From the NCBI GenBank assembly GCA_036362985.1, contig JAYGXS010000008.1, positions 11,806,066 through 11,870,065 on the forward strand: DNA of 64,000 bases, in the 5' to 3' direction. A model generated the notes under the pieces. The model saw nothing but the letters and a program-made list of their open reading frames with translations. It ran no database searches and was not told the origin of the DNA. The position numbers and the translations under genes are program-made. The DNA comes from Ligula intestinalis (taxonomy: Eukaryota; Platyhelminthes; Cestoda; Diphyllobothriidea; Diphyllobothriidae). Every line of letters begins with the position of its first letter. Position 1 is the first letter of the stretch. Below, one piece after another: positions 34,011 through 45,257 of this stretch.

Positions 34011-34711
34011 AATCGATGCCTGACGACCGCGGGAGGGCGAGTGAAATTCCGATAGGTCTGTGTTGCCACTGACCTAGTCGCCACAGAACAAGCCTGTGAA
34101 CTCTGGGCAAAGGAAGTTGCAAAGCAGGGAGAGGTAGGCGAAGGGCCATAATGGTCATCGTAGTCCTGGACCAGAGACAAAAGGTCGGTGGAGGGCAGGG
34201 ATTTCCGCTTGATGAGCTTACGACGGAGATGATCGTCAAGGATACCAGTCCAAAAGTAGACGGAAAGCAAATCGTCCGTCGTAGAAGAGGGGGAGTCAGG
34301 TAATGCAGTGAGAACCAAGGGATGAAGATATCCCAAAAGATGCAGAGGAGAGGAGAACTGACGATACGCGTCAACCGGCGGTTTGAGGGTCGCGAAGACA
34401 CGTCGAAGGGAATCAAGCAGTGAATCGACATCATCGTCGAATTTGTCACCAAAGGACGAAGCCTTGAATAATGCATCTGTTGAGAGATAAAGACAAATGA
34501 AGTGAGACCGCTCTTTCGCTGCAACGGCGGGCAAATTAACCTTGGCCTGGAAATGCCAAAGGTCGAAATCCTCTCCTGGCTTAAGAAAGGACAAAGTGTC
34601 CGTGGGGCATTGCCGTGTCGAAAACACAGACAGCAGAGTATGGCACAACTCAGCCAAGTCAACCTTGGTAGGCAAAGAGGTGGAAGAGGGTTTACGTTGA
34701 TCGCCAGACAT
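33985..34711 (-). pseudogene. Ty3/gypsy gag
   Basis: Starts at ATG 34709-34711, only about 25 bases after the LTR. It reads MSGDQRKPSSTSLP, a capsid-like FLKPGEDFDLWHFQAKVNLP and LLSVYFWTGILDDHLRRKL, ending near RLPKFQ. No CCHC zinc knuckle is visible, as in some gypsy lineages. The protease frame is -1 relative to gag; the junction contains cccaaatttc but not in the register of a standard slippery heptamer, so whether the shift is programmed or a lesion is unclear. Confidence 0.75.
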
Positions 34712-34714
34712 GGT

Positions 34715-34732
34715 GCGTAACCACTGCCACCA
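34715..34732 (-). other. Primer-binding-like site
   Basis: In element orientation TGGTGGCAGTGGTTACGC begins four bases after the 5' LTR, the expected place for a site pairing with a tRNA 3' CCA end. The tRNA was not identified. The gag ATG follows at 34711. Confidence 0.6.
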
Positions 34733-34736
34733 ATTG

Positions 34737-35039
34737 TGCAGTGTCCAAGCCGTCAGCAGGCAATCTCAAAGAGGGTCCCGTTAGTAAAAAGTATTTTTTT
34801 GAGATTGGAGATGAACAGGAACAACAAAACTCAAAAACAGGAGGTCCGACCGAAAAAGGGGACGCAGGGAAGGAGCCACAGCACTTTACCGAGTCACAGC
34901 CAGGGAAAAAACTGAACTTGGCCAATCAGGCCTCGTCCTCGACACCTTCGTCCCCGATTGGTTCCTCGGTCTCTACAAGGGCAATCAGATACAGGGGGTG
35001 AGTTCAGGGAGGAGATGTTAAATAGTAATATTCATTACA
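34737..35039 (-). repeat. 5' LTR
   Basis: 303 bases with TGTAATG start and GGACACTGCA end in element orientation, giving standard TG...CA termini. Confidence 0.9.
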
Positions 35040-36285
35040 GCAGCTACCGAAAAAGTAGAACTTCATCGAGCGGGTACGTGTACCACGTTTTAAGCATCCT
35101 AATTAGTGCAATTTTATTATATTATTTGTTACAGTTAATTTTGAAGAAAACGCATCTGATATACAGTGGATGAACATTGATGAACCAACATCAAATTACT
35201 ATTATAAAACGTTATAACCTCTAACTTAAGTTTAATTATTTAATTTTAATGTGAATTGTCACTTGCACGTTGTAATACTAAAGCATATACGCAAATATGA
35301 TGCTCCATTTCAGATTTGTGTAGTTTTCGGATTATTGAGTGTTATAACAACCTTAGTTTATTACACAGTAAATAAAAAATTCATTGAGATATATCTTATT
35401 TTTTAAAGCATTCATGTCCTTAATGAGGTTCTATTCATAAAAACGTTCCATACCTTGTACGAACAGTATTTATCTTAGTTTATTCAGGTAAACCGGTGTC
35501 GAAGAACAGTGGCTAACGTTGAAGTACATTATAAATATTTTAGAAAATTTTATCCTAAATTTCAGTAGGAATAATAGGCGCACTCCGCCTGTTTGATAAA
35601 TTTGACATCTGAACCTTGTTCATCTTAAGAAAGAGGTAATTCTACCAGGCGTACTTCAACTCCAGGGCGAGACTAGCTCTCCTTTTACTTGAGACGCTTG
35701 TCAATGTTTATAGGAAACTACTGTAGGTTTACGACTAGAAGAAAAGTCACTGATAATGTCATGAGGGAATTTTTAGATTCTCTGAAAAATCATGCAAAAC
35801 ATACTCGTTAAGGCTAAAGAGAATATTGCATCTTGACATTGGTGGTAATGATTAACGCCTATGGCTTCCTTTGATTTGAAGTCTTTGTCAATGAGAATAA
35901 AGAATCAGTCAAGCAATGGACACCCATTTACTGTTTATTTCTCACGGATCAGTTTTAAAATTACTTTTTACTTCAGTTGGATAGCATTACTTTGAATTTT
36001 AACTTTTGTGTGACTTTCAGGGCTTGAGTCAGCTGATTTAGCCATATAAAGGTACGATACTTAGGCAGACTTGACTTTAGTTGCAGTCAAATCCCTGCAT
36101 GCGTTCTGCTATTTATCTTTCATTTGACGACTTCCATTGAACACTGAGTTATTATTCCAATAAAATGTACACAATTTGTACACTAAAGGGAGTGAGATAT
36201 TGACCAAATGTCTTTCTTCTCCAGCCAATATGCACTCAATATCATTTTAAAATATGTTTGATAGCTCTTTTTATGTTGGTATCAG
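35040..36285. other. AT-rich DNA upstream of the kinase exons, no gene seen
   Basis: No exon or repeat was recognised. If the exon at 36286 is spliced from an upstream exon, this stretch is intron; if transcription starts nearby, it would hold the promoter. No TATA or initiator could be chosen with confidence. Confidence 0.35.
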
Positions 36286-36528
36286 AAAGAAGTGTTTCCA
36301 GGATGCCGTCCAGCGGTGAACTGAGAGGTGCTTGTACGCCTTCGCCTGCGAAGGCGTCCGAACTCATCCTTAACCCTAGCCTGTTAGAACGCACAATCGA
36401 CTCGTATGAAAACAAACATACAAGCGCACTGCAAAGGAATGCAAGTATTCCTGTTGCGAGGAAGAAGGACAAGGCTTCTTTCAACGAAATGGGTTCTTCG
36501 TTGTGCACCGCAATCATCAATTCCCTAC
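36286..36528 (+). CDS. DLK-type MAP3K, N-terminal exon 1 (of those found)
   Basis: The acceptor is TTGGTATCAG|AA and the strong donor CTAC|GTAAGT. The 243-base exon is open and reads SVSRMPSSGELRGA, ELILNPSLLERTIDSYENK, ARKKDKASFNEMGSS, and ends INSL plus one base. The ATG at 36303 has A at -3 and could be the translation start, in which case the exon begins in 5' UTR. There is no domain of its own; it is assigned to the kinase gene by strand and unbroken phase with the exons at 36982, 45258 and 56301. Confidence 0.6.
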
Positions 36529-36981
36529 GTAAGTACTTTAAGCATAATAAACTGCACTGTTACCTCTGACCTCTAGATGAAAAAGTCTGCAGAAGACTAA
36601 TTCCATTGGCTACGTCGTTATGTTTCTATAACTTTTAAAGAAAAAAGTTATATGTTAGTGGATCTTTCCAAGCTGCCTTCAGCTTGGAAGTGAGACTTTT
36701 AAAATTTATTCTGACCATCGTCCAGATAACGATGAGTGGGCAAAAATGACTGTAGAGGTTGACTTCGTAAAAATTCTCTGATTCTCTTTTTTTTCAAGAG
36801 ACATTCTAGAAAATTTGCAACCCTACTAAGGGGCCTTATAGTGTTCGCTCGACGATGGTACTACAGTCTAGTACACCTTCTAGTAAGCAACATATTCAAT
36901 TGCCTCAGAAGGATAGAAAGAAACAGGCATTTTAAACTCTTCATCAGTTTACTCTCTAAAATTCACTCTCGGTACATATAG

Positions 36982-37135
36982 GAGAAGAAGCGTCGAGTGA
37001 AATATCGTTCACGCAATCTTCCTCCAGTGGTTTCGTGACTGGGACAGAAGATGCTGCGTGGCGTCCGGAGGATGAATGCTCCTACTTCAATCCCACTGTT
37101 GTCCGACCCTCCTCGATAAGCCTTAACAACGAACG
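36982..37135 (+). CDS. DLK-type MAP3K, exon 2
   Basis: ACATATAG|GA to GAACG|GTACGT, 154 bases. Its first two bases complete the codon from exon 1, and it stays open to a phase-2 end. The translation is serine rich (EEASSEISFTQSSSSGFVTG) followed by AAWRPEDECSYFNP and RPSSISLNNE. The 453-base intron before it has no stop-free readthrough. Confidence 0.65.
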
Positions 37136-37799
37136 GTACGTGAGCTGCAATCTTCTAACGTATATGCGTTTTGTCCTATAACAAATTCAAAAACGGTTCT
37201 CGGTTTTTTGATGTTCATCAAAAGCTTGCCTAAAATGCTATGTTGCCTTCCTTAGATGTATGCATGCTCATTTCTGGATTAGCTTACCCATGCAAGTGTG
37301 GTTATAAGGGCCTTACTGATGGTTTTTTGAGAAGCACTTTATAAGAGCATGACATAGGGCCGTCGCTAAAACACGATTTTCTATGGACAATGCCGTTTTT
37401 TAACCTCAAAGTTGCTCGTCACTTCAGCCTTGAACAACATTTGGTATTTTTTGTATGGATTTGTTGAATTATATTTTTTAAGACTTTCGTATAAACTGTT
37501 AGCCATATTTTTAACCAGTTTGCTCTGATTTACAACAGCTAGTTGCAAGTGCAATGACATCTTGCGTCGTCATGCCGACATCGTTTTGCCAAGTTTCGAC
37601 TCGAAATAAATGCTAAGGCTCACTGTCTTAACAAGCACGAAATCATCAGATATATTTTTATGCTCCTCGAGAATAGGGTGCAACTGCGCAGTAAACAATT
37701 ATTTTCGGTGTTACCTCGTTTCATGCATGCTGGCGCTAGCGTATTGAGGACGTTGGGTACGACACGAAGGCAAAAGGGGGAGATGTTCTCCCGGTCGGC

Positions 37800-38240
37800 G
37801 GTTTGGGGTCTGTACGGCAGACGCGTGGCGTGCGTTTGCCTGTGGCTTTGGGTGGCGTGGTTTCGGCGAACCTGGTTTCTTGTGGTTTACCTGTCCATCT
37901 ACGCGAGGAAAGTACTCAGCATGCATTCTCTCCAATCACCACTTTATATATCCCAAACAGGAAGACGCTTGCGAACTGGTAGTAAGTTAAATTGAATGAG
38001 AACAAGAAAAAGCTCCAATAGCCATTTTTGGTTTATTGGGCATTTTCCGTTAGCAAGGTTCTAGTCCAGATACTTACAGCGGAGAATTTAATCTGCACGC
38101 AATAAGGAGTCCGAACCGGACTCTGAAGTCGGTCCGGTTCGAAGTTGATGTATGTTTGACTGAGGATGATCATGGCTTAGTTTTTGTAGCCGCCTTTGTA
38201 TCTTCAGCGGCTGTGATCAGATGGTGTATGGTGGGAGGTG
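37800..38240 (+). repeat. Interspersed repeat family R2, copy 1
   Basis: Collinear with 41640-42000: ggtggcgtggttt, tactcagcatgcattctc, atcaccact, gtaagttaaattgaa, gtccggttcgaagtt, gccgcct and cagcggctgtga-type words. Non-coding. Confidence 0.65.
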
Positions 38241-38610
38241 TTGTAACAGGAACAATTTGAGATGTCACCGACTGATTACACTCTGTTTGAATTCTCAAGG
38301 AAGAACACAACAACAAAGGCGTAAAGGCGGAAGCCGCCCGAATCGAAGTTGCTGTCTCGGGTGGTAATGGTCGCGGGTGAAGCCCGGGCTGATATGGACT
38401 GCATCCAGTCACACCTGAGGGTGTCTGCAAGTCCCAGCAAGTCCCTGTGGTAGATGTTACAGTTGCTTACAAGGGAATGTGAAACGAATTCCAGTGTTGC
38501 ATGATTTGTGCCTTGGATTACTCGAGGGTTATCGAGTATTGAGGTCACTTTTTGTGTAGCCGCAGGGTGGTGTGCTCACGTGTGCGCACGTGTGTGTACG
38601 AGTGAATATC
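38215..38610 (+). repeat. Interspersed repeat family R3, copy 1
   Basis: Shares gactgcatccag, cagttgctta, and a gcgcacgtgtgtg-type alternating tract with 45985-46300, in the same order. Confidence 0.45.
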
Positions 38611-38879
38611 CGTCCAGCAGTTCAGGGGCATTGAGTGGGGAAATTCCCCAGCACAGACACACGACTTTGAAGACGCTCGCATTGAACAGGGAATCATTGT
38701 TGGCTGTCGGCCACAAAGGTGATTCGTCAGGACAGCCTGCAAGGTTATGGTGGCAGTCGATTAGGCTGACTCCTAACAGGGTCTATAGCATGGAGGCCCA
38801 AACTGTTGGGAACCGTGCTGCTGCTCACATCCTTCTGCTGTCCTGAAAAATCCCTGCTCGAGCGTTTGTTGCTGACCAG

Positions 38880-39335
38880 GGAGCGTGGTGGCACGCGTAG
38901 GTGCAGGCTCATGCCCCCTCAGACAGCTGTTTTCGCCTGATCCCGCGCCCGATCAGGGCACGGAACGCTATAACAGTCTATGTGCCACATGCGCCCGATC
39001 TCGCCTCTGGTCTTATTGACCCCTTTCGTGACACCAAACGTGGGTGGAGAAGGGGATCAAGGAGTGTGGTGGCTGTATCGCAAGTCTAAAACCACGCGGG
39101 ACTTAGCCACTTACAAGTGCCCGCGTTTGCCTTCAGTCGACGGAAGCCCATCATGCACATTGTTTACCACTTTCCATGGCATGTGTAGATGCAGGCTCAC
39201 GCCGCGCCAGCCGATTCCGCCTGATCCGCGATCGACCAGATCGCGACAGACTGTAATACTGTATGCGATTCACCCTCGCCCGACCCCCCCGGGTATGGGT
39301 GAGGAAGGAGAGAGTGCGGTAGCCGCAGCGCAAGT
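38880..39335 (+). repeat. GC-rich repeat with internal two-fold duplication
   Basis: The block starting with gtaggtgcaggctcatgccc near 38898 recurs at about 39184 (gtagatgcaggctcacgccg), each followed by gcctgatcc and gatcgcgac or gatctcgcc words. It belongs to the family seen at 0.4-2 kb and 40.5 kb. Confidence 0.5.
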
Positions 39336-39734
39336 CCTCTTCTGATTGCAAATGCCTCATGTTTAAAATATGCCGCCATCAAATGATAGGCGACAAGCGG
39401 CTAGCATTTACCATTTTCATTAAGGTTCGGATTGTTGTAGGAGCGTCCTCAAGAAGCATAACTACGCGATAAATCTATTGCATGTTGTTGAAGAAAAGTC
39501 GTAACCTTCAGAGCATAAAGTCTAGAAGTGTTTTTATATGAATTTGAGAAAGCAACTGTCAACTGCATTCGAAAATCCCGTCACCATATTCACTTGGAAA
39601 TGCATGCATGCATGCATGAATATAGCGCTAATCGGATCTTGCCCCGTGCTTGTACTTGAAGTTGTCGAACACTTTCAAGACTCTGGGCAAACTGAGGTCT
39701 GTGTGTGTGTATACAGTTCTATTTGAACTTAAAG

Positions 39735-39802
39735 GTTCGCCGCGAGTGGGATTCGAACCCACCTCAGGTGTCTGAAAAGCTAGGCGGTCACTATGCGGTG
39801 GG
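39735..39802 (-). repeat. tRNA-derived SINE-like head
   Basis: On the minus strand a B-box ggttcgaatcc lies in gtgggttcgaatcccac, a perfect T-arm-like hairpin, followed by tcgcggcgaacc. The 5' half is a poor tRNA match. Confidence 0.55.
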
Positions 39803-40165
39803 GGAGAGAGTGAGGTCTACCTCGGCGCGTTTCTTCCTTCACTATAATAAATCTGAATGCGCTTGAATCTATCACGGTGCGCTAAAAGCCGTGGCTTGGA
39901 CGGTTTGCCAACTGTCGGGAAAACGTGGGTCCCCCACGTTGCTGCTCCTTCTGTACGCGTGTTTTTGTGTGTGCATACGGGAGGTGAAGGAGAACTGAGA
40001 GTCAGGCTGCAATGGCTCCCTCTTAATGTGGCCTTAATTGCGCTCCCGCGCAGGCGGAAGCATACCTAGCGAGATGGCTGTGTCAAGTGTGCGCGTGTTG
40101 AGTGTTTATTGTGCCAGCCACCTACTCCCTTCCTCATTCCCGGTCTTATTGACTTTATCATTACA

Positions 40166-40396
40166 CCGGATACGGAGGTGGGAGTGGCGAGCGAGTGGGT
40201 AGATTCTGTGCAATTCTGCCTAAACTCCTGTTTTCTCTCGCACGAGTTCTCTGCGTTGCTCCTGCTTGCTGTCGCTTTCGTGTTGCTTGCCCAGCTCGCC
40301 TCAGTGTCTGTTGCGGCTTGCTTCAGCGTTTGCTGCGGCTTTTTGGAGCGCGTGGTGCCCATCGTCGCAATCTACGGGGGAACTGTCGTCATTTGA
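40166..40396 (+). repeat. Interspersed repeat family R4, copy 1
   Basis: Collinear with 48398-48622: ggagtggcgagcgagtggg, ctgcgttgct, cggcttgcttcagcgttt and gggggaactgtcgt words. Confidence 0.7.
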
Positions 40397-40749
40397 ACTT
40401 AAATTCTACCTAGATGGGCCACATGCTGGATGCGCTGAACCAACATGGGGACCAGATCAGAGTAGGGCAGACGTTATTCGGGTTGTGCTCCCGTAGTAAA
40501 TGCCGAACAGAAGTCGGAGGAGTGCCGTAATGGCACGCGTAGGGGGTGATTTCGGCCGCGCCAGCCATCTGCGTCCGATCTCGCCTTCGGTCTCCTTGAC
40601 TATGTCGTGACACCGGGCTCAGGCGCCTGAGGGAAGAACGAGATAGTGCGTTAGATGCGGCGCAAGTCACCGCGTTTGCCTCCAGTCTACTGAAGCCCAT
40701 GGTATACACTTGCCGTGACATCTAGGAGGCAGAGAAGACGAAGGTCCAA

Positions 40750-40820
40750 TCGCTGTAAAAAGCAGTTTACGGGTCTGATGTTTCACATCCTTACTCGAGC
40801 CGAGACGGCTCAAGAGTGCC
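40750..40820 (-). repeat. Hairpin repeat family copy, altered stem
   Basis: The minus strand keeps GAAACATCAGAC but the inner hairpin is replaced by GAGCCGTCTCGGCTC, a strong unrelated stem. Confidence 0.45.
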
Positions 40821-41639
40821 AGAGGTTTAAAATATGCAGTATTTTGTAGGACACATGCGGATTACGCCTTAATCGCTGTACTCGCTGCTATTATGGCTTC
40901 TTCGTAAGGGCTTCCTTCTATTGGCAGTTGGAGGGAGAAAAAAAGTGCTTGTTGCTGTGTCAGATTTTTAAAAGCACACCATCAGTACCACCTGGCAACT
41001 AGCCACCCCTTCGTTTGACTATTACGCCTCCACGCTCTGTGACATGCATTGCCAGCGTGAAATAGAAAGCTTTCGATTCAGATAGAAAAATTCGCTGTTC
41101 CCTCTGTGCAGACTGCAGCTATCAATCAAATAAAAAGATTAGTGGGATTGATAGGGCTAAAGAACCGTTCTTTAAATAACGTCCCCATAATTATACAATC
41201 ATTATAATAATATTATTTGCCCGCTCAGACTACCTTGCGAGAGTGAATATCCATAGGACATATGTAACACTTTGAAATAGTGCTGGTACTTGCATTATAA
41301 ATTCTGATACCTCAGCAATATCCTAAGGAGGGGGCTTTCCAGGGGCGAACTTTGCCTCAGTAATCACATTTTAACTCCCCGAGCGAGGCCCTTCGACAAA
41401 ATGACAGTATTCTCTGATACCAGCGGATAAATTAATAGATTACATAAGCATATAAAGATTTGCATAAACTGCACATCTATTATAGAGACGGGTCCAACAT
41501 CAGTTATGTATTTCAGTCTCTTTAAACGTGAGGAAGCGGGCTAGAAATTACCATACAGGATGCTGATATCCCAATGTACTTTAAGAGATATATAGGATCT
41601 GAGTACCCTTTGTGCCTTCGTGTTGCGTGGTTCCGGATG

Positions 41640-42000
41640 ACGTGAATTGGGACGGCGTGGTTGCGGGTGGTTTATTCGCCCAAATACGCGGAGGAACGTA
41701 CTCAGCATGCATTCTCGCTAATCACCACTATGTAGGCCGTAAACAAGACGCAACACACTAACAAGTAGTAGGTTAAATTGAAAAGGAACAAGGAAAAGCG
41801 CCATTAGTCATTGTTGATCCATAAATCACGCTCAATTATCAATTTCCTAGTCCCGAGATTTAGGGCGGAACTGAACTCTTAAGTCTGTCCGGTTCGAAGT
41901 TAATGGATGTCTGACTGATGATGATGATAGATCATTTATTGTGGCCGCCTCTGCATTTTCAGTGGCTGTGACCAGGTGTTGTAGGGGGGGGGGTGTCTCG
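41640..42000 (+). repeat. Interspersed repeat family R2, copy 2
   Basis: The second copy of the 37.8-kb repeat, somewhat shorter, ending in a G-run near 41985-41993. Confidence 0.65.
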
Positions 42001-42369
42001 CACGGATGCCCAGACTGTGTGTGGGTTGGGATCCGTGTCGCCGCTAATATCCGTCCGGTGTTCTACTAAAACCCCGATCGTGCGTTTGTTGCTGACCTGT
42101 GTGTCTGACCATCGGTTTCGATGATATCAACCTAGTGCACCAACAAGTTGGTACAGGAGGTGACGGCCTCAGGGCTTAGTTTAAAGTGATAAAGGACGTA
42201 TTTAGCGGCTCCGCACTCTTCACCTTCTCCCGGAGTCTCGAAGACTAGACGGGATCCGGCGCGGCTGCTGTATCAAATGCAAGCCAATACAACCGCCTTA
42301 CTTAGTCTTAAGTCACAGTAGACTTTGCGCGGGTGCTACTGTGCTATCTATCCTCACTCACCTATAGTA

Positions 42370-43030
42370 GGTGTCTGGTCAGACTTAGGTAAACCAGGAC
42401 TGGTATTGCTTTCTTCTAATACTATATATTGGGGCGTAGCTTAGTGATAGTACTTGTTGGTACAGGTACTGACTGTTGTGCAAGTCATAAGTGACGCTGA
42501 TTAATGTTAGCACTGGGCTCATGTCTAGTAGTACTGGTACTGGCACTGACGACACCATTTATTAGAGGTGACGCTGATTTAGCCAACGCTAGGGCTCATA
42601 TCCCCTTGGTCTCAACAGGGAGTGCGAATCTGGGTTTAACTATTTCGGGTAAGTGAATGCTTGGGGTCATCAGCAAGGCTGCGTTTGTCATGGTTTCCGC
42701 CCTTTCATCCCTCTCCATAGAACTTTAAGCACTAAAAAGATGCCGATATAGTTACATGTCTATGCTAGAAGTACTTGTTAAAGTACGGCCAGTACTCAGT
42801 ATGCTATTAGTACTGCCTGTGTGTGCTTTTTAAGGAGTCGCACCCAGTATGCACTCTCAATCTGTGGGATGTAGTAGTGATTAGCATTTGGACAATAATA
42901 CAGCGTTTGTAGAGTAGTGATTAAAGTCAACTCTGGGCTCATATCTCCACACGCCAGTAATAAGTGTAGTAGAACTTGTGCTAGCTCTGACGCTATCATT
43001 TGTCGGAGGTCAGACCATCATCTTTCTGAA
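42370..43030 (+). repeat. Degenerate tandem minisatellite
   Basis: A unit of roughly 80-110 bases recurs with divergence: gtgacgctgatt, gggctcat, gtactggtactggcactgac and ccattt words appear at about 42.43, 42.53 and 42.9 kb. The unit length is irregular. Confidence 0.45.
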
Positions 43031-43699
43031 TATGTGAGCTACAAGTACAGGTAATAGAGGACAACAGTGTTGTTGAGACTGAAATAGGCTAGAAAGCTTG
43101 GACTGAGCTTTGAGGACTCGACTGCACTATGAAAGCCAAGCAAGTCTAAACTAAGAGACTCGACCTTATGAACTAAGGGGTACATTAGTGTAAAAACTGG
43201 TTAATGAAGTAACAGCCAATTAGAGTTCAAGGTAGGTAGATTGGAATTATGTGTGGCTAATACAGCAGATTTAGTGCTGCTGTTAGCAGAACTAGGCTTT
43301 AATCAAAGAGTTGAAAAGAAATGAGCTTACACGCGTCCCAAGCTTTCATCCGGGCTGATTTGTAAGACATTCAGTGAGAATGCACGTCCGCGAAGCATAT
43401 ACGAATGTCATCAGGAATACTTATAGTCGTAACAACGGGCCTCGGTGTCAAGACCGTCATCTGGCGATATAAATTGTAATCGGCTATCAGCTGTCCGCGT
43501 ATGGTGATTGTGATTGTCGTGGCTTGCACAACCATAGCTTGGAGATGTCGTGTCATGTTATGTCATGTGATGTCATGTCCCCCCTCCTCAAGGCAGCTGT
43601 GTGACACAGCTGGCCCACTTGGCTCCCGTGCCAGTTATTCCGCCATTTGGGGAAGCGTCACATCCGGGTGGCCCATAAACCTAAACCACACTACGCACC

Positions 43700-43785
43700 C
43701 AATTGGTGCATCCTAAGGATAAGGTGAACTATTTAGACAGGAAAAAAGTTGTCTATAGGATTCCATGTGGATCATGTGATGCCGG
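43700..43785 (+). pseudogene. Penelope-like element fragment (start of GIY-YIG domain)
   Basis: The plus strand reads HPKDKVNYLDRKKVVYRIPC and then GSCDAG, the lead-in to the GIY-YIG endonuclease of Penelope-like elements. It matches the fragment at 51.3 kb (HPKDRVSYLSRKETIYKIPC). It is truncated after about 28 codons. Confidence 0.6.
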
Positions 43786-44099
43786 AACCGTAAGTGAGAG
43801 CTGGGAGTAAAGTTTCATACTGGGACATGCTGGGACTGACAATCTACGACGTTTATATGCTGATATACCACAGTAAATATGTAGAAAGCCTCGGCTCACT
43901 GGACGTAAAGGACTTCGCAGTCATGAAGTCAGAGTGGAGGAGAGGGATAATATAATCAAATGCGATCAGCGAATTGTTTAGCTATTTAAGGGTGTCGTTG
44001 TATTAGAGTGTCAACTACAAAAAGCGTAAAAAATACCGGCAGCTGAAAAGAACAACCGGAGGATACGTGGACAACTCAGCAATTTTTTCTCAAGCAAAG

Positions 44100-44390
44100 C
44101 TAGAAAAAGTAACCGGGGAACAGTACACAATGAGGGGAAGGAGAGTGCAGGCATCTACGAGTCTCCAGACTAAGGCGATAGGGACGCAAGCGACAAAGGT
44201 GAAAAATTTTATTGAAAGGAGTTTGTATATGAAGCGAGAATGAAATATTACACATCAGAGTAACAACAAGGTACCCAAAAGAAGATACGTAGTTGGGTAG
44301 AATGTTTAAGGATTCCGGACTGGGAGAGAGTCTCAATCGGAAAGCTCTCTGGACTGACTTTTGATTATTCAGCAGAAGGCCATTGGCCAA
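44100..44390 (-). pseudogene. Non-LTR reverse transcriptase thumb fragment
   Basis: A 96-codon frame reading NGLLLNNQKSVQ, SSFGYLVVTLMCNISFSLHI and FHLCRLRPYRLSLETRR. This is the region after the catalytic YADD in a LINE RT (template-primer grip plus thumb). It comes from a different LINE lineage from the one at 19-21 kb. Confidence 0.65.
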
Positions 44391-44849
44391 CGGCCATGTT
44401 TAAACGTTTCCCTTAATATGGCAGCAATTGTAGACATTTATAGAAATTCTCGCCAGTATTCACTCTATTCAATGGTATTCGCATGCCTAAACGGATTATT
44501 ATGTTCACACAGGCGAAATTGAAAGGATGCTCTTTGAAGCAAAAGGAGATTATTAGAAAAGGTTCGTCAGGTAACTTGATTTGCGAACGGACAGAGCTGT
44601 TGGGAAAAATTGCATCACACAAAATACATGCAGGACCGATCTGGCCGTTCTCAGTAGCCTGGTTATTTCCTTAGTTGTACGTCTAATTTGAGCGTGGATC
44701 AAGCTCTATGCTACATATCCATTACGGAAACTGTGTAGGGTTTAGAGGATTAGTCGATTGTCTATGACCCCCTATATCAACTACCTGTGACGAAGGCCTT
44801 TGAATAAATCTCGCTAACAGCATTATTTGTGCCTATTAAAGCGCAAGTG

Positions 44850-44965
44850 CGAGTTCAAAGAAGCAGTTCATTCGAAGCGGATGCGATCACTGGAACAAAA
44901 CATTTAGCAGTCTAACGTTTCTGATTCGTACTCGGAACCATCATTAAAGACAGTCACTGAAAAGT
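44850..44965 (-). repeat. Hairpin repeat family copy with compensatory change
   Basis: On the minus strand TTAATGATGGTTCC...GAATCAGAAACGTTAG keeps both stems although the outer pair changed (CTGATG/CGTCAG to TTAATG/CGTTAG). Confidence 0.6.
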
Positions 44966-45257
44966 GGGTGCTGGAACCGCAAGGAGTGCAGTATGCAGAT
45001 GTTGCAGTTGCCATGTCCCATCACTAACCATGCGAGTGGAGTATTTAAAGGCTAACGTGAATTTTCTAAATCAAAAAGCATCAAATTGTTTTAGGAAAGA
45101 TGAAGGCTGAAGACAATGGTGACGGCAATGGTGACGGCAATGGCCGTTTCCGGCTGAGAAACCTTGTTTCGACCGACGACTGGCGACAGCAGACCTTTTT
45201 CACCCCCCCTTTTTTTTCTGTCTGTTCCTTCCATTTTGTTGTTATTGTTGTTTTTAG

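Larger units (their letters stand above)
30198..35039 (-). mobile_element. Ty3/gypsy LTR retrotransposon, complete but inactivated
   Basis: Two LTRs of about 303 bases bound gag, protease, reverse transcriptase, RNase H and integrase in Ty3/gypsy order on the minus strand, with a primer-binding-like site after the right LTR and a purine tract before the left LTR. By eye the LTRs differ at about 16-17 positions plus one indel, around 5-6 percent, so the insertion is not recent. At least seven frame-breaking lesions are visible. Flanks share acag at 30194-30197 and 35037-35040, a possible 4-bp target duplication that overlaps the nominal LTR end. Confidence 0.9.
37136..45257 (+). other. Intron 2 of the DLK-type gene
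   Basis: An 8.1-kb intron inferred from phase-matched exons. It contains a repeat pair (37.8 and 41.65 kb), tRNA-like and GC-rich repeats (38.9-40.7 kb), a degenerate tandem region (42.4-43.0 kb), a Penelope-like fragment (43.7 kb), a LINE RT fragment (44.1-44.4 kb) and a hairpin repeat (44.9 kb). Confidence 0.6.
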
